Shown: positions 1-10,831 of the stretch, in pieces
How positions within the stretch are numbered: the first letter of the stretch is position 1
Layout of the letters: the number at the start of each line of letters is the position of its first letter
From: Paenibacillus sp. MMS20-IR301
GTDB taxonomy: Bacteria > Bacillota > Bacilli > Paenibacillales > Paenibacillaceae
DNA length: 64,000 nt
Assembly: GCF_032302195.1 (NCBI RefSeq)
Contig: NZ_CP135275.1
Span: 7,151,001-7,215,000 of the forward strand
Reading direction: 5' to 3'
Program-made: the position numbers and the translations under genes
The notes under the pieces: model-generated
Databases searched by the model: none
What the model saw: the letters and a program-made list of their open reading frames with translations, nothing else
Told to the model about the DNA's origin: nothing

Positions 1-2
1 CG

Positions 3-3000
3 CCTGTATACTTGAGAACTAACGAAACAGTAGATGAAGTAAGTCCTCAGGGCGGATCATTAACGATTACACAGACGGATTACGTACTGCCGGGCAAGAA
101 CGGGCTGGATCTGGAATTCAAGCGGATTTACAAAAATGAATCGGCCAACGTCCAGGACATGGAGGTAGAATACATTGACGGAGCCTGGGTGGACAAAGTC
201 CGCTCGAGCGCAAAGACCTCGTCTTTTTATGAAGACCGCTATAATCTCGGGATTGGTATGCGGTTCTCTTTTCCCGGCATGGAAATCAAGGCTAACACAG
301 ACGGCAGCAGCCACAAATTCCTGCACACGGAGAGCGGCGATGTCTACCGGCTGAAGCAATATACAATGGATGGCTCACTCGTCTATTTGCCTGAAGGCCA
401 AACGGTGAAGGACGTTGTAGTCCGAGAGTCGGCAGCCTATCAGAATGGCCAGACCGATGGCACATCCAAATACCTAATGACCGGAAAAGACGGTAAAAAT
501 ACATATTTCGCCGAAGATGGACGGATACTCGGGATTGTGGATCGGTATGGGAATAAGATTAATTTTGAATACAGCACGCTCAGCTACCAGCTGGACGGAG
601 AGACGATTACCAAGAAACTGATATCTAAAGTCACAGACTCTGTTGGCCGTGTATCTACCCTGGAATATGTGGAGGATCCCGCCTTTACCGTTGGCCCTAT
701 CAATAAGCTGGAAGCGCTAGGTGCGAATGATTACTTCAAGGCTTCTGAGAATCCCAATACAACCGATTCAGGGGATTTAAACGGAAAATTCAAAGTTATT
801 CTGCATCTCCCTGGAGACAAAAGCATTGTGTACGATAAATCGGCGGTGCTGGTCAGCGCCTCCAAGCATGTTATCCGCACCCGGCTGCAGCGGGTATACG
901 ATACAGATAACAAACCGAAATATTTCTACTGGTACGAGCAGCCTGATCTGGGCTTCACTTATTACAATAAGGCTAACTATTCCGCCTATAACAGGTATGA
1001 GAATCTCGTGCTTGTTGATGAAGTGAAAACGAATAAAGCAAAGCGTTTTGTCTACAACACATATACGAAGAAGCTGAATGAAGGCAGCATGCAGTACAGG
1101 AAGATTTTTGAGGTTAAGGAGCTTGTGAAGACAGGCTTTGATCCGGCCCAGGCAAATTTCCTTGATAAATTAATTACAGATACCAAGAATAAGAGTACTT
1201 ATACATACACTAACGAAGCCGATGGATACGGAACTACCGGTTACAAGGAATACGATGATGCTTATCTTAAGGATACCTACCGTTACTATACAACAATCAC
1301 AGATATTAACGGCAGCACAGTCAAATATACATATAACGGCAAGCAGGAACTGATTCTAACCGAAAAGCTGGGCAAGAATCATAAAGAGACGGTTACGAAA
1401 GAGCATGATGAGCTGAAGCTGGTCAAGAAGCAGGAGACTCTGACCTATCAAGTGACTGGCGGGCAGGCAACAGGTGAGCCGGTCCGTAAGATTGAGAATT
1501 ACCGGTACGATGAATATGGTGATATGACCAGCTATACAGGGCCGATTGCTGAGCGGGACAGCAAGGGTTACCCGGTTAATAATGAGCACACTGTGCTCTA
1601 CACCTATGATATTAACAAATTTCATATTCTGACCCAGAAGACCTGGAAGCTGGATCAGGATACAACGGCTCAAACCAATTATGAGCTGGACAGCAAGGGA
1701 AATGTGCTTAAAGAGAGTAAAGCAAATGACGATCCGGCGCATCCTTGGCTGATCACAGAATATGCCTACGATACCTCCGGCAATCTCATCCGCAAAACTG
1801 CGCATGACACTGCTCAGGACTTCACAACTTATTATGAGTATGGTATTGACGCCAATGGTACGGATACCAAAGGGGCATATCTGACTAAGCAGGTTCAGCA
1901 GTCTGAAGGTAAGAGCTATGCCAAAACCTATGCTTATGATATGCAGACAGGGAATATCCTTAGCGAGATTGATCCGAACGGCAATAAGACCTCCTATCAA
2001 TACGACACGGTTGGCCGGCTGCTGAAGAACATCAGGCCGGATAACAAGGTGCTGCAGTACGAGTACCTGGAGAGTCCTTATGCCAACTTCAAGATTCAGT
2101 ATACGGATGCCGGCAATTATAAATATCTGAACGAGTATGATATTCAGGGGAATTTGCTGAACAATAGTGTGAATAGCCAGGGAGTATGGAAAAGGTTATC
2201 CACACTGGAGTATGATGCTTTTGGCAATCAAACTAAAGAAATTAACAGTAACGGGCACAGCACCCGCTATGTCTATGACAGTAATCAGCAGATTGTAGAG
2301 AAATCCTACTATGAGAATGATAAGACACTTAAAGCTGGCGTGAAAGTAGATTACCAGATTGCTTCTTCACCCCAGGTTCCGCTGCTGATGACTATTACGA
2401 ATGAAGAAGGTTATGGTAAGCGGTACTACTACGACCTTGAGAATCAGCTGGTGAAGCAGGAGGTTACACCAGATCATCAGAATTATTATGCCTCTGTCTT
2501 TAGTTATGACTATGTTGGCAACCTTATAACGGATACCGATGAAGGCAAGCATACTACCCAGTATTCGTATGATGCGTTGGGACGTAAGACTAGTACCGCG
2601 GATGCGCTGGGTAACACGACAACTTATACCTATAACATTATGGAGCAGCCCGTCTCCGAGAAAGCTCCCGGCGGCAAAATTACAGAATGGACTTATGATG
2701 GGCTGGGACGAAATTCAGTTCAAAAGATCTATCAAGCCGGGTCACCGGATTATTTCTACACTAATAGTCAATATGATGCCGGAAATAACAAAATTAAGAT
2801 TACCCAAGGAATGTATTCTGCTGGATTAAGCAGAGATTCTTCAGTGGTTTCGTTCGCTTATGATTCTCTTAACCAGGTGACGGATCAATATACCAGCATT
2901 GACTCTGCTTCCAGTACACATACACATAACGATTATGATGCGAATGGCAACAAAGTGAAGGTTGTGGAATATGCAGATTCAGCCGGCAACAAGCTGATCG

Positions 3001-6000
3001 TGTACAATTATCAATTTGATTTTGCCGGAAATACAACTTCAGAGACAGGCTCATCCAAAGAAAAAATGGATGATGGAACATTCGTTGAAAGAGGTGCTTA
3101 TGAGACATTAAATGAATACGACCTCGAAGGCAACCTGACTAAGAGTAAACAATTCAATGGTACTGATTATGACACAGAAGAAAATACGTACAATTATAGA
3201 AATCTCAAGGCTTCTACATCCAAGCCGTTTAATGACAAGGGGACAAGGCTTACCCGCTATCAATATGACAAGCAGGGCAATCTGATTACCGAGACGGCAG
3301 TGGTCGGCGGATCAGAGCAGACAACCTCTTATACCTATGACGGATTGGGTTTTGCAACGGGAACAACCGATCCTATGGGGAATACGATCCGTTATCTTTA
3401 TGATACGATGGGCAATCTGCTTAAGACGGTTGATGCAAGATATTCTGCGCTTGCTATGGAGCAGGCTCCCGGTATTGAGAATGAGTATGATGCAGACAAC
3501 CGGTTAATGAAGTCCGTTGCTTTTGACGGGACCAACCGTGAAGTTATTGCTTACAGGGAATATGATGGCAGAGGCAACGTAGTCAAGGATGTTGATGGAG
3601 AAGGGTACAACGCCAATCATCCGGAGCAGTCTGTAGGTACTCTCTATCAATATAACGTCATAGATAAGCCTGTTGAGAGCATCTCGGCTCAGATGGCTTA
3701 TGACAATCAGCAGTTAGGTATCCGGAAAGTCAGCCAAAAGATAACCTATGATGGATCAGGCAATGTGTTGAGTGATACAGATGGGCTTGGTCATACCACC
3801 TCATATACCTATGATCTGGGGGGACGACTGAAGCAAACTACCTATGCTGACGGTACGCGTACAACAACTAATTATGATTTGACAGGTAAGTGGATTACTG
3901 TCAATACGGATAAAGCAGGACACCAGACCAAAATCTACAACAGTGTATTTGGCACCCCTTATCTGGTGGAGTACCCGGATGACACCACTGAAACCTTCCG
4001 TTATTCAGCCAAAGGAGAACTGCTGGAGCATATCGATCAGAATGGTAAATCCATATATTACGCTTACGATTCGGCAGGTAACCAGATTTCCCAAAAAGAA
4101 TATATTCGTGCGGATGAAGCCAATTCTTATTACCGGCTGACCGTCATGAAATATGATGAGGCTGCCAAGCTGCTCTCTACAGAAACCTTCCAATATACTG
4201 TTTCTAAGAAAAATGGAGCTGCAACCCAGTCCAGTGCCGGTGATCTTACCCAGCAGATCTATGACAAGGGCGGAAAATTGATCCAGGTTACAGGACCTTT
4301 TGGCAGAGAGAGTAAGCAGGATTATGACCGGGCCGGGAATATTGTAACGACTTATCAGAAGATTAGCGATAATAATTATGATGTCACCCGGAACAGCTAT
4401 GACTCCAGATCACGGCTTACAAAGACTGCCCTGCTGGTCAAGACTTCTGACATCAGCTCAGGTTTTTTGCCTGGCGCAGTTTTTGACAATGAATATGCGG
4501 ACCGTCTGCAGGTGAATACCACCTACACCTATTCAAAGAATGATCAGGTGGTGACCCAGAGCGATGCTAAGGGAAATACGATTTCTTTTGAGTTTAATTA
4601 CAATAAACAATTATTGAAGAAGACGGATGCACTTAAGGGTGCAACGTTGTATCAATATGACGATGCCGGCAATGTGCTCACTGAGACGAATCCCAAGGGA
4701 ACAGTCACCGGTTATGCTTATGATTCGCTTAACCGTGTGCTGCGTAAAAGCCTTCCCGCTGCGGATGGGGAATTAGCAGTAACACGTTACGTATATGATT
4801 TAAGCGGGAATCTAATCCGGGAAATCTCGCCTAACCAATATAATAAAGAACTGGATAATACCGTTCAGGTTCTGGATATGAAGGGGATATCTTATACTTA
4901 CGATACGATGAATCGGAGGTTGTCCACTGTATCTCCAGAAGGCGCAGGTCAGGAGTACATTCAGTATGACGCCAAAGGCCAGATATCCAAAAAAGTGGAT
5001 GGTCTTAGGTACTCAGGTAATATGGGATCTTCCAAAGGTACAACCTATTTGTACGATGGGCTTGGCCGTCTAATCAAAGAAACCAATGCTTTGGGCGGCA
5101 GCAGGGTGTACGAATACGATGTACTTGATCATTTGCTCGCTCGGACGGATGAACTTGGGAATACAACCTCCTATGAAGTGAACCCTGACGGGACACCGGG
5201 CAGAATTATTAACGCTGATGGCGGAATTTACAAATATGCGTTTGATAAGCTGGGACGAAAGACTTCAGAGACGAACCCGCTGGGAGCTGTAACCACCACC
5301 AGTTATACTGCTTTTGGCAAAGAAAAAGTTGTGAAGGACCCTTACGGATATACGGTTGAGAACAAATATGATCCTAACGGAAATCTGGTATCGGTGAAAG
5401 ATCAGGCAGGCAGCGTAAGCTTGTTCAACTATGATGCTGCAAACCGGCTTATCGAAAAGAAGTCGCCGCTTGCGCTCGATGACAGTACAAACGTTGTTTA
5501 TGCTGTAGAGCACTACGCTTATGATGCCGCTGGAAATATGATCAGGAAAGTCCTGTCAGGAACTAAAGAGGACTCTGCTAACCGGGAAACTACTTATATC
5601 TATTATGATAATAATCTGCTCAAAAGCGTGGCGGACAACAGCGGAGCCAGCTCTTCTATGGAGTATGACAAGAATGGTAACCTCATCAAATCGGAGAGAT
5701 TAAGAGATGCTGATCTTTCAGATGTGGAGCAATATGAGTATGATGCCCAGAACCGGATGGTCAAACGGATAGCATGGCTGGATAAGGACACCGTTGAAGG
5801 GTATTCGTCACTGCCTAATTTGGCTAGTCTACTGGATTCCTCCTATCAAGATCGAATCCGGCAGATTACTACTTACAGCTACGATGTGCTTGGCAACAAA
5901 ATTCAGGAACTGGATCCTAGGGCGAATAGCTTCTTGTCCACGGATGTAGCTAACCAGAAGAATTACACAGTAAATTATACCTATGATGCTATGAACCGCC

Positions 6001-9000
6001 TGGAGAAGATTATTCGTACTCAAGGGTCAGCTGATATCATCAGACAATATGGTTATGATGCAGCCGGGAATAGAATTTCCGATAAGAATGAGCGGGGACA
6101 CATAACAAAATATGCATATGATCCAGTTAACCGGATCACTGTGGTCACGGATGCGGAGGGCAGAAAGTTTACTACAGCCTACGATCTGGCAGGAAACAAG
6201 ACGTCAGATACCAACGCCAAGGGCTACACCATGTCATATACCTATGACAAGCTAAACCGGCTTTCGTTAACGATTGACCCGTATGATAAGGTAGTCGGCA
6301 AGAAGATTTATGATGCGAAAGGCAATACTGTCAAGGTAATAGATGCTAAAGGTTATGCTGCAGGAGATACGGATGACTCACGGTATGGGACTCTTTACCG
6401 TTATGATTTAAGCAATCGTGTGACTGCTGTTATCGACCCTGTACTGGCTGACAAGAACGGAACAGACAAATTCACTACTGTTTATCAGTACAATACTTAT
6501 GGCAACCTGACGCAAAAGACGGATGCTCTTGGCAACTCTATTCGCTATGAGTATGATAACGCCGGGCGTTTGACTAAAGTAATTGATGCACTGGATGTGG
6601 AAGTCAGCTATAGCTATGACCGTATGGGCAACAAGCAGTTTATGAAAGACGGACGGGGCAAAGTTACCCAATACCGCTACGGGGCCTTTGGGATGCTGCA
6701 ATCCGTCACGGATGCCGGCAATGCAACCATTAGCTATACCTATGATCTAGCGCTGAACAAGCAGCGTATGATCGACCATCAGGGAAATAACACTTTGTAT
6801 ATCTACAATAACCAGAATCTGCTGAGTGAAATGAAAGTGGTTGAAACTGGCGACCGGATTAGCTACGGCTATGACGAAGCTGGGAACCGCATCCGTATGA
6901 ATGACGAGAGCGGGGCGTACAGCTACATCTACAATTCCCGGGATCAACTGCTGAAAACCATGAAAGACGGCAAGGTTCAGATTCTGTACACGTACGATGA
7001 GATTGGCAATGTGGAGACAGTGACAGATGCGCTGGGCCTCACTACGGCTTACCATTACGACAAATCAAGCCGGATGGACCGTGTTGTCTATGAGGGCAAG
7101 GAAACGGCCTATACCTACGACAAGAACGGTAACCGGACAATGGTGCAGTATGAAGATGGCGTCAAAGAGGTCTATGCGTACGATCTGAACAATCGTCTGC
7201 TAACTTTAATTAACAAACGGAACGGCGGTTCTGAAATATCCAGCTACCGCTATACCTATGATGATGCCGGCAGACAGATTACCAAGACAGACAGCTTTGG
7301 AAAAACTTCATACAGCTACGATGACGCAGGCCGTATTGAGCAGGTGGAAGCTCCGGGGAAGACAACAGTCTATGCTTATGACGGAGCGGGAAACCGCAAA
7401 TCTATGCTGGAGACCTATACTTCACTGCAGCCCAGCAGTTATATCAACCCGGATACCAAGCTGGCGCTTCAGTACAAACTGAAGAAGAGCGAATACCTGT
7501 ATTCCTCCAGCAATCAGCTGGTGAAGCTGGAAGAACGGATGAGTGAAACGGCAGGCAAGGAGCTGCTGCTTAAAACGGTTGATTATCTCTTCGATAAGAA
7601 CGGCAATGAGCTCAGCCAACGGACAGCCTATACGCAGCCGCACACAGCGGGGATGCACCAGTCAACCGGAGGAGATGCTTACGAGGCAGAGACTAAGGAG
7701 ATTAACAGTCTCATCGAAAAAGTGAATCAAACCTACGACGGGTTCAACCGCTTAACGAAAGCGGTCAAGGTGAAGGCGGGAGACCGTACGACCGTAGACT
7801 ATGTTTATAATGGTGACGGCTTACGGGTGAAGAAAACGGTGAGCAGTGCCAAAGCAGGAAGTGCAGTAACAGAAACGAATTATGTATATGACCGTCAGCA
7901 CGTGATCCTGGAGACGGACAATAGCGGCAAGCTTGGTGTCCGTTACATCCGCGGCATCAATTATATCGCCAGAATGAATCAAGGCCACGCCTATAGCTAT
8001 TATCTGTACAATGGCCATGGGGATGTCGTGCAGACCGTTACGCCGGGTGGCGAAATACAGAACCAGTATGACTACGATGTCTTTGGTAATCCGACCCTAA
8101 GTATCGAAACGTACACGGAATCCATCCGTTACGCTGGGGAGTACTATGATGGGGAGACAGGACTTTACTATCTGCGGGCACGTTACTACGATCCATATAT
8201 CGGACGCTTCCTGTCAGAGGACAGCTACTGGGGTGAGGACAATAACCCGCTCAGCCTGAACCTGTATACGTATGCCAATAATGATCCGGTTCAGTATATC
8301 GATCCGACAGGACATGCGGCAACGGCAAGTTCACTCCAGAGTAAGATCAAGCAGAATGAAGCCGCGATGGATCGCCAAGAGCATCTGTATTTGGCACAAA
8401 AGAAGGCATCGACACCAGCGCCAGCGAAGCCAGCATCACCAGCCCCAGCGAAGCCTGCACAGACTACGAAGCCAGCGGCAACAGTGTCAGCGAAACAGGC
8501 ACCAGCCAAAGCGGTCACCGCGGCACCGGTAACGCCGAAGCCAGCTGCAAAGACAAGTGCGCCAGCGACATCAGTGGCGCAAAGTAAGACAGCCGCTACA
8601 ATGGCTAATCTGACAAAGCAGAATCAGCTGCTGGCGGCAGAATTGAAGATAGCGAAAAAGAATGAACAAGCCGCCCAGGCCACCAAAGCCGCAGCGAAGA
8701 AAGACCCCGTGCCGGTGAAGCCAGCAGCATCGGGAAAGGGAAGTACATCGGTACTTGATAAGGTTGCAACTGGAGCGAAAAACTTAGGTGTTGGAACCTA
8801 TAACTTACTCGTTGGTGACGATATCAAGGGGGCATTCGGGAAGAACTCAACGACAACAGAACGATGGATAGGTTCGGCTTCCTTGGCCTTCACAGTAGTA
8901 ACATTAGGTGAAGGGGCCTTAATTAAGGGAGGCATTAAGGTTGTAGCGCAGGGATTAGAAAAAGCGGTAGCAAAGAATTTGGTGGTAAAAGCTACTGTGA

Positions 9001-9584
9001 AGGAAACTGCGGAAGTAGTAGGGAATAAGGTAACGCAGCAAGGAGTGAAGCAAACAGGTACAGGAGTTGGGCGACAGGTACAGGAGACGTTGTCGGACAG
9101 TTCCAGTGCGCTAAATAAGCTTCAAAAGGGTAGCGTTCCTGCTGCTACGACTGCTGAAAGTACGAATAAAGCAGTTGTGGACGAATATGGTATCTTGAAG
9201 AAAAACACAAATATTCCAGGACAGGCTCATCATTTGAACCAAGATGCTGCTTATAGAGATGTAATCCCTTCAAGTAAAGGGATGTCAACAAAGCTAGAAG
9301 GGAACGCTTTTACAGAAGTGGATTCTCCACATTATAATGCACACGAAAGCCTAGAGCAGTTCTGGAATCAATATAGAAAGGGTGGAGCAAAATATCGTGA
9401 AGCACCCACAAATTTGGAGTACTCAAAGGCCATGGTTGATTCCTTAAAATCAGCCGGGTATACTCAACAGGAAGCGATGCAAATAGCAGCTAAAGCCGTT
9501 GAACAGCGCGTCCAACATGGTGTACTTGGAGGAATGCCAGTGCCAAGAATACCTGGTAGAATAAACCAAACCACAAGACCCTAA
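3..9584 (+). CDS. Rhs/YD-repeat polymorphic toxin with HNH/Endo VII-like tip (5' partial)
   Basis: Surface or secreted contact-dependent toxin of the Rhs/WapA type. The frame is open to the left edge, so the N-terminus lies outside; TTG at 12 is only the first start codon seen. Numbered from 12, residues ~20-2700 carry dozens of YD repeats, which in this family form a shell around the toxin. Residues ~2704-2767 hold the conserved core end (YYDGETGLYYLRARYYDP, GRFLSED, DPTGH). An Ala/Pro/Lys linker (~2770-2896) and a shared pre-toxin segment (~2908-3034, KVATGAKNLGVGTYNLL) follow. The variable tip (~3035-3190) has GQAHHL (H3073, H3074) plus H3107 and H3111, fitting an HNH/Endo VII-type nuclease close to the AHH family. 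The linker and pre-toxin recur in most downstream orphan cassettes. Rhs identity is certain; the tip class is inferred from motifs. Confidence 0.95.
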   Translation, partial: PVYLRTNETVDEVSPQGGSLTITQTDYVLPGKNGLDLEFKRIYKNESANVQDMEVEYIDGAWVDKVRSSAKTSSFYEDRYNLGIGMRFSFPGMEIKANTDGSSHKFLHTESGDVYRLKQYTMDGSLVYLPEGQTVKDVVVRESAAYQNGQTDGTSKYLMTGKDGKNTYFAEDGRILGIVDRYGNKINFEYSTLSYQLDGETITKKLISKVTDSVGRVSTLEYVEDPAFTVGPINKLEALGANDYFKASENPNTTDSGDLNGKFKVILHLPGDKSIVYDKSAVLVSASKHVIRTRLQRVYDTDNKPKYFYWYEQPDLGFTYYNKANYSAYNRYENLVLVDEVKTNKAKRFVYNTYTKKLNEGSMQYRKIFEVKELVKTGFDPAQANFLDKLITDTKNKSTYTYTNEADGYGTTGYKEYDDAYLKDTYRYYTTITDINGSTVKYTYNGKQELILTEKLGKNHKETVTKEHDELKLVKKQETLTYQVTGGQATGEPVRKIENYRYDEYGDMTSYTGPIAERDSKGYPVNNEHTVLYTYDINKFHILTQKTWKLDQDTTAQTNYELDSKGNVLKESKANDDPAHPWLITEYAYDTSGNLIRKTAHDTAQDFTTYYEYGIDANGTDTKGAYLTKQVQQSEGKSYAKTYAYDMQTGNILSEIDPNGNKTSYQYDTVGRLLKNIRPDNKVLQYEYLESPYANFKIQYTDAGNYKYLNEYDIQGNLLNNSVNSQGVWKRLSTLEYDAFGNQTKEINSNGHSTRYVYDSNQQIVEKSYYENDKTLKAGVKVDYQIASSPQVPLLMTITNEEGYGKRYYYDLENQLVKQEVTPDHQNYYASVFSYDYVGNLITDTDEGKHTTQYSYDALGRKTSTADALGNTTTYTYNIMEQPVSEKAPGGKITEWTYDGLGRNSVQKIYQAGSPDYFYTNSQYDAGNNKIKITQGMYSAGLSRDSSVVSFAYDSLNQVTDQYTSIDSASSTHTHNDYDANGNKVKVVEYADSAGNKLIVYNYQFDFAGNTTSETGSSKEKMDDGTFVERGAYETLNEYDLEGNLTKSKQFNGTDYDTEENTYNYRNLKASTSKPFNDKGTRLTRYQYDKQGNLITETAVVGGSEQTTSYTYDGLGFATGTTDPMGNTIRYLYDTMGNLLKTVDARYSALAMEQAPGIENEYDADNRLMKSVAFDGTNREVIAYREYDGRGNVVKDVDGEGYNANHPEQSVGTLYQYNVIDKPVESISAQMAYDNQQLGIRKVSQKITYDGSGNVLSDTDGLGHTTSYTYDLGGRLKQTTYADGTRTTTNYDLTGKWITVNTDKAGHQTKIYNSVFGTPYLVEYPDDTTETFRYSAKGELLEHIDQNGKSIYYAYDSAGNQISQKEYIRADEANSYYRLTVMKYDEAAKLLSTETFQYTVSKKNGAATQSSAGDLTQQIYDKGGKLIQVTGPFGRESKQDYDRAGNIVTTYQKISDNNYDVTRNSYDSRSRLTKTALLVKTSDISSGFLPGAVFDNEYADRLQVNTTYTYSKNDQVVTQSDAKGNTISFEFNYNKQLLKKTDALKGATLYQYDDAGNVLTETNPKGTVTGYAYDSLNRVLRKSLPAADGELAVTRYVYDLSGNLIREISPNQYNKELDNTVQVLDMKGISYTYDTMNRRLSTVSPEGAGQEYIQYDAKGQISKKVDGLRYSGNMGSSKGTTYLYDGLGRLIKETNALGGSRVYEYDVLDHLLARTDELGNTTSYEVNPDGTPGRIINADGGIYKYAFDKLGRKTSETNPLGAVTTTSYTAFGKEKVVKDPYGYTVENKYDPNGNLVSVKDQAGSVSLFNYDAANRLIEKKSPLALDDSTNVVYAVEHYAYDAAGNMIRKVLSGTKEDSANRETTYIYYDNNLLKSVADNSGASSSMEYDKNGNLIKSERLRDADLSDVEQYEYDAQNRMVKRIAWLDKDTVEGYSSLPNLASLLDSSYQDRIRQITTYSYDVLGNKIQELDPRANSFLSTDVANQKNYTVNYTYDAMNRLEKIIRTQGSADIIRQYGYDAAGNRISDKNERGHITKYAYDPVNRITVVTDAEGRKFTTAYDLAGNKTSDTNAKGYTMSYTYDKLNRLSLTIDPYDKVVGKKIYDAKGNTVKVIDAKGYAAGDTDDSRYGTLYRYDLSNRVTAVIDPVLADKNGTDKFTTVYQYNTYGNLTQKTDALGNSIRYEYDNAGRLTKVIDALDVEVSYSYDRMGNKQFMKDGRGKVTQYRYGAFGMLQSVTDAGNATISYTYDLALNKQRMIDHQGNNTLYIYNNQNLLSEMKVVETGDRISYGYDEAGNRIRMNDESGAYSYIYNSRDQLLKTMKDGKVQILYTYDEIGNVETVTDALGLTTAYHYDKSSRMDRVVYEGKETAYTYDKNGNRTMVQYEDGVKEVYAYDLNNRLLTLINKRNGGSEISSYRYTYDDAGRQITKTDSFGKTSYSYDDAGRIEQVEAPGKTTVYAYDGAGNRKSMLETYTSLQPSSYINPDTKLALQYKLKKSEYLYSSSNQLVKLEERMSETAGKELLLKTVDYLFDKNGNELSQRTAYTQPHTAGMHQSTGGDAYEAETKEINSLIEKVNQTYDGFNRLTKAVKVKAGDRTTVDYVYNGDGLRVKKTVSSAKAGSAVTETNYVYDRQHVILETDNSGKLGVRYIRGINYIARMNQGHAYSYYLYNGHGDVVQTVTPGGEIQNQYDYDVFGNPTLSIETYTESIRYAGEYYDGETGLYYLRARYYDPYIGRFLSEDSYWGEDNNPLSLNLYTYANNDPVQYIDPTGHAATASSLQSKIKQNEAAMDRQEHLYLAQKKASTPAPAKPASPAPAKPAQTTKPAATVSAKQAPAKAVTAAPVTPKPAAKTSAPATSVAQSKTAATMANLTKQNQLLAAELKIAKKNEQAAQATKAAAKKDPVPVKPAASGKGSTSVLDKVATGAKNLGVGTYNLLVGDDIKGAFGKNSTTTERWIGSASLAFTVVTLGEGALIKGGIKVVAQGLEKAVAKNLVVKATVKETAEVVGNKVTQQGVKQTGTGVGRQVQETLSDSSSALNKLQKGSVPAATTAESTNKAVVDEYGILKKNTNIPGQAHHLNQDAAYRDVIPSSKGMSTKLEGNAFTEVDSPHYNAHESLEQFWNQYRKGGAKYREAPTNLEYSKAMVDSLKSAGYTQQEAMQIAAKAVEQRVQHGVLGGMPVPRIPGRINQTTRP

Positions 9585-9599
9585 AAGAGGTGAGCTATA

Positions 9600-10085
9600 T
9601 TGAAGATAAACAGACAGATTTTTGACAGAATTGATAACATTAACTGGTTCACGAATTGTGGCACACCACTTACGATGGAAAATGTTATTCAAGTTAGTAG
9701 TTGGGAAGAGGCTAAAAATTGGTATTCGGATCCTAATTGGGAAGATACAACACTAGAGGCGGGGAATGTTCTAACGGAATTCCTACACAATAAATATCCC
9801 AATAAATATTTAGAATGGAATAACATCGTAAGGGATGCAAAAAGGTATATTGAATCATCTTTGTCAGTCAAATTACTGAACTACCAGGAGCAATATAATC
9901 TAGATAATATCTTTGTTAATTGTGTTAAATGGGACGTGGTTAGTGCTATTATGGAGTTTGCATATTCTGATTGCAAGGGAATTTCCCATTTCTTCCTCGA
10001 TTTACTCCTAGTTTACGAGAATGGAAATTTTCCGTGCGGGTGGGATGGGATTTATCCAAACAGTGGGAAATTAGTTGTATACTAA
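9600..10085 (+). CDS. Immunity protein for the main Rhs tip
   Basis: Presumed cytosolic antidote to the tip of the upstream Rhs protein, judged by its position 15 bp behind it. A TTG start is chosen because AAAGAGGTGAG lies just upstream. It has 161 residues, is soluble with no signal or membrane segment, and is rich in Trp, Asn and acidic residues (SSWEEAKNWYSD, NFPCGWDG). I do not recognise a named family. A close paralogue lies at 31030-31527, deep in the orphan array and without an intact toxin. A T1 terminator follows directly. The low GC content contrasts with the GC-rich linker of the toxin. Confidence 0.82.
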   Translation: MKINRQIFDRIDNINWFTNCGTPLTMENVIQVSSWEEAKNWYSDPNWEDTTLEAGNVLTEFLHNKYPNKYLEWNNIVRDAKRYIESSLSVKLLNYQEQYNLDNIFVNCVKWDVVSAIMEFAYSDCKGISHFFLDLLLVYENGNFPCGWDGIYPNSGKLVVY

Positions 10086-10094
10086 GATAGAGAT

Positions 10095-10134
10095 TACCTT
10101 GAGCGGCTTAATGCCTTTCAAGGTTTCTTTTTTT
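10095..10134 (+). terminator. T1-type intrinsic terminator
   Basis: ACCTTGA and TTCAAGGT arms are followed by a T-rich run. It ends the main Rhs-immunity unit. The same hairpin recurs after most immunity genes of the array. Confidence 0.8.
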
Positions 10135-10261
10135 GTGAGGGTGACGATTGAATCCATCAGTTAATCATTATTGGGGTAAACCATATTTTTTATCATTGAG
10201 CTGTATGAAAATGCAGGAAGGTTAAGACTATGCGTTGGGAAATGAAAATACCGATACAATT

Positions 10262-10450
10262 CGCAGGGCAGTTAGACCCAGCTTGAAGTTAAAGGCAAAG
10301 TCTCTTGGTATAAAGTGAATGAATCCGAGTATCTGAACATGGTGGAAGTCAGCGCAGAGGGAAAGTTGTCGGATAGTTCCAGTGTGCTAAAGAGCTTCAA
10401 AAGGGCAGTGTTCCTGCTGCTTCGATTGCCGTGGGGGGGAAGGTGGATGG
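10262..10450 (+). pseudogene. Rhs pre-toxin remnant
   Basis: A decayed toxin fragment. The stretch from about 10368 (LSDSSSVL, then a frame reading LQKGSVPAAS) matches the main gene at 9090-9150, but the frame then breaks before the tip at 10451. An earlier part reads as KVNESEYLNMVEVS and has no match in the main gene. The 120 bases between the terminator and this remnant show no gene. Confidence 0.6.
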
Positions 10451-10816
10451 TTGTCTGGAAAAACTGGAGAAGTAAACTGGAAGAGCAAACCTAACTTTGG
10501 GCATACTTTTGATACACATGGAGCAGGTAATAAGAATTTAGAATCATTAAAAGGACGCTCAAGAACTGTTAATGAAGTTGGGGAAACGACAGAACAAGGT
10601 CAATGGCTTGATAATCAGAAGTCAGCAGAATTTTTGAATTCGTATGGTAAAGTTGATAAGCCAACTATACTAGACATACCAGAAGGTTTAGGACAAGTAA
10701 TAAAGCCTTCATGGGATATAGCATCAGTAACAAGATCTGTTATTCTTTCTAATTCAAAAACAGGAACACTAAAAACTGCGTATCCTGTAAATGACACATT
10801 CAAATTGAAAGAATAA
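10451..10816 (+). CDS. Orphan toxin tip (FGHTFDTHG type)
   Basis: A 121-residue tip cut off from its linker by a frameshift, so the TTG at 10451 is not a convincing natural start. It carries FGHTFDTHG near residue 16, GQWLDNQKSAEFLN, and a C-terminal strand-rich part (TGTLKTAYPV). The His-rich N-terminal motif and the length fit a small RNase-type toxin, possibly of the BECR fold; this is a low-certainty inference. The last ~60 residues are duplicated at 25126-25309. The next gene starts just behind it, as expected for toxin and immunity. Confidence 0.6.
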   Translation: MSGKTGEVNWKSKPNFGHTFDTHGAGNKNLESLKGRSRTVNEVGETTEQGQWLDNQKSAEFLNSYGKVDKPTILDIPEGLGQVIKPSWDIASVTRSVILSNSKTGTLKTAYPVNDTFKLKE

Positions 10817-10831
10817 AAGGTGGTGAAACCG

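Noticed and set aside
8291..8518. Minus-strand frame rich in Gly/Ala/Phe, repeated in nearly every cassette (for example 12222, 17296, 21023, 23127, 28079)
   Set aside because: It is the antisense of the Ala/Pro/Lys linker; its conservation follows from the sense strand and there is no ribosome site.
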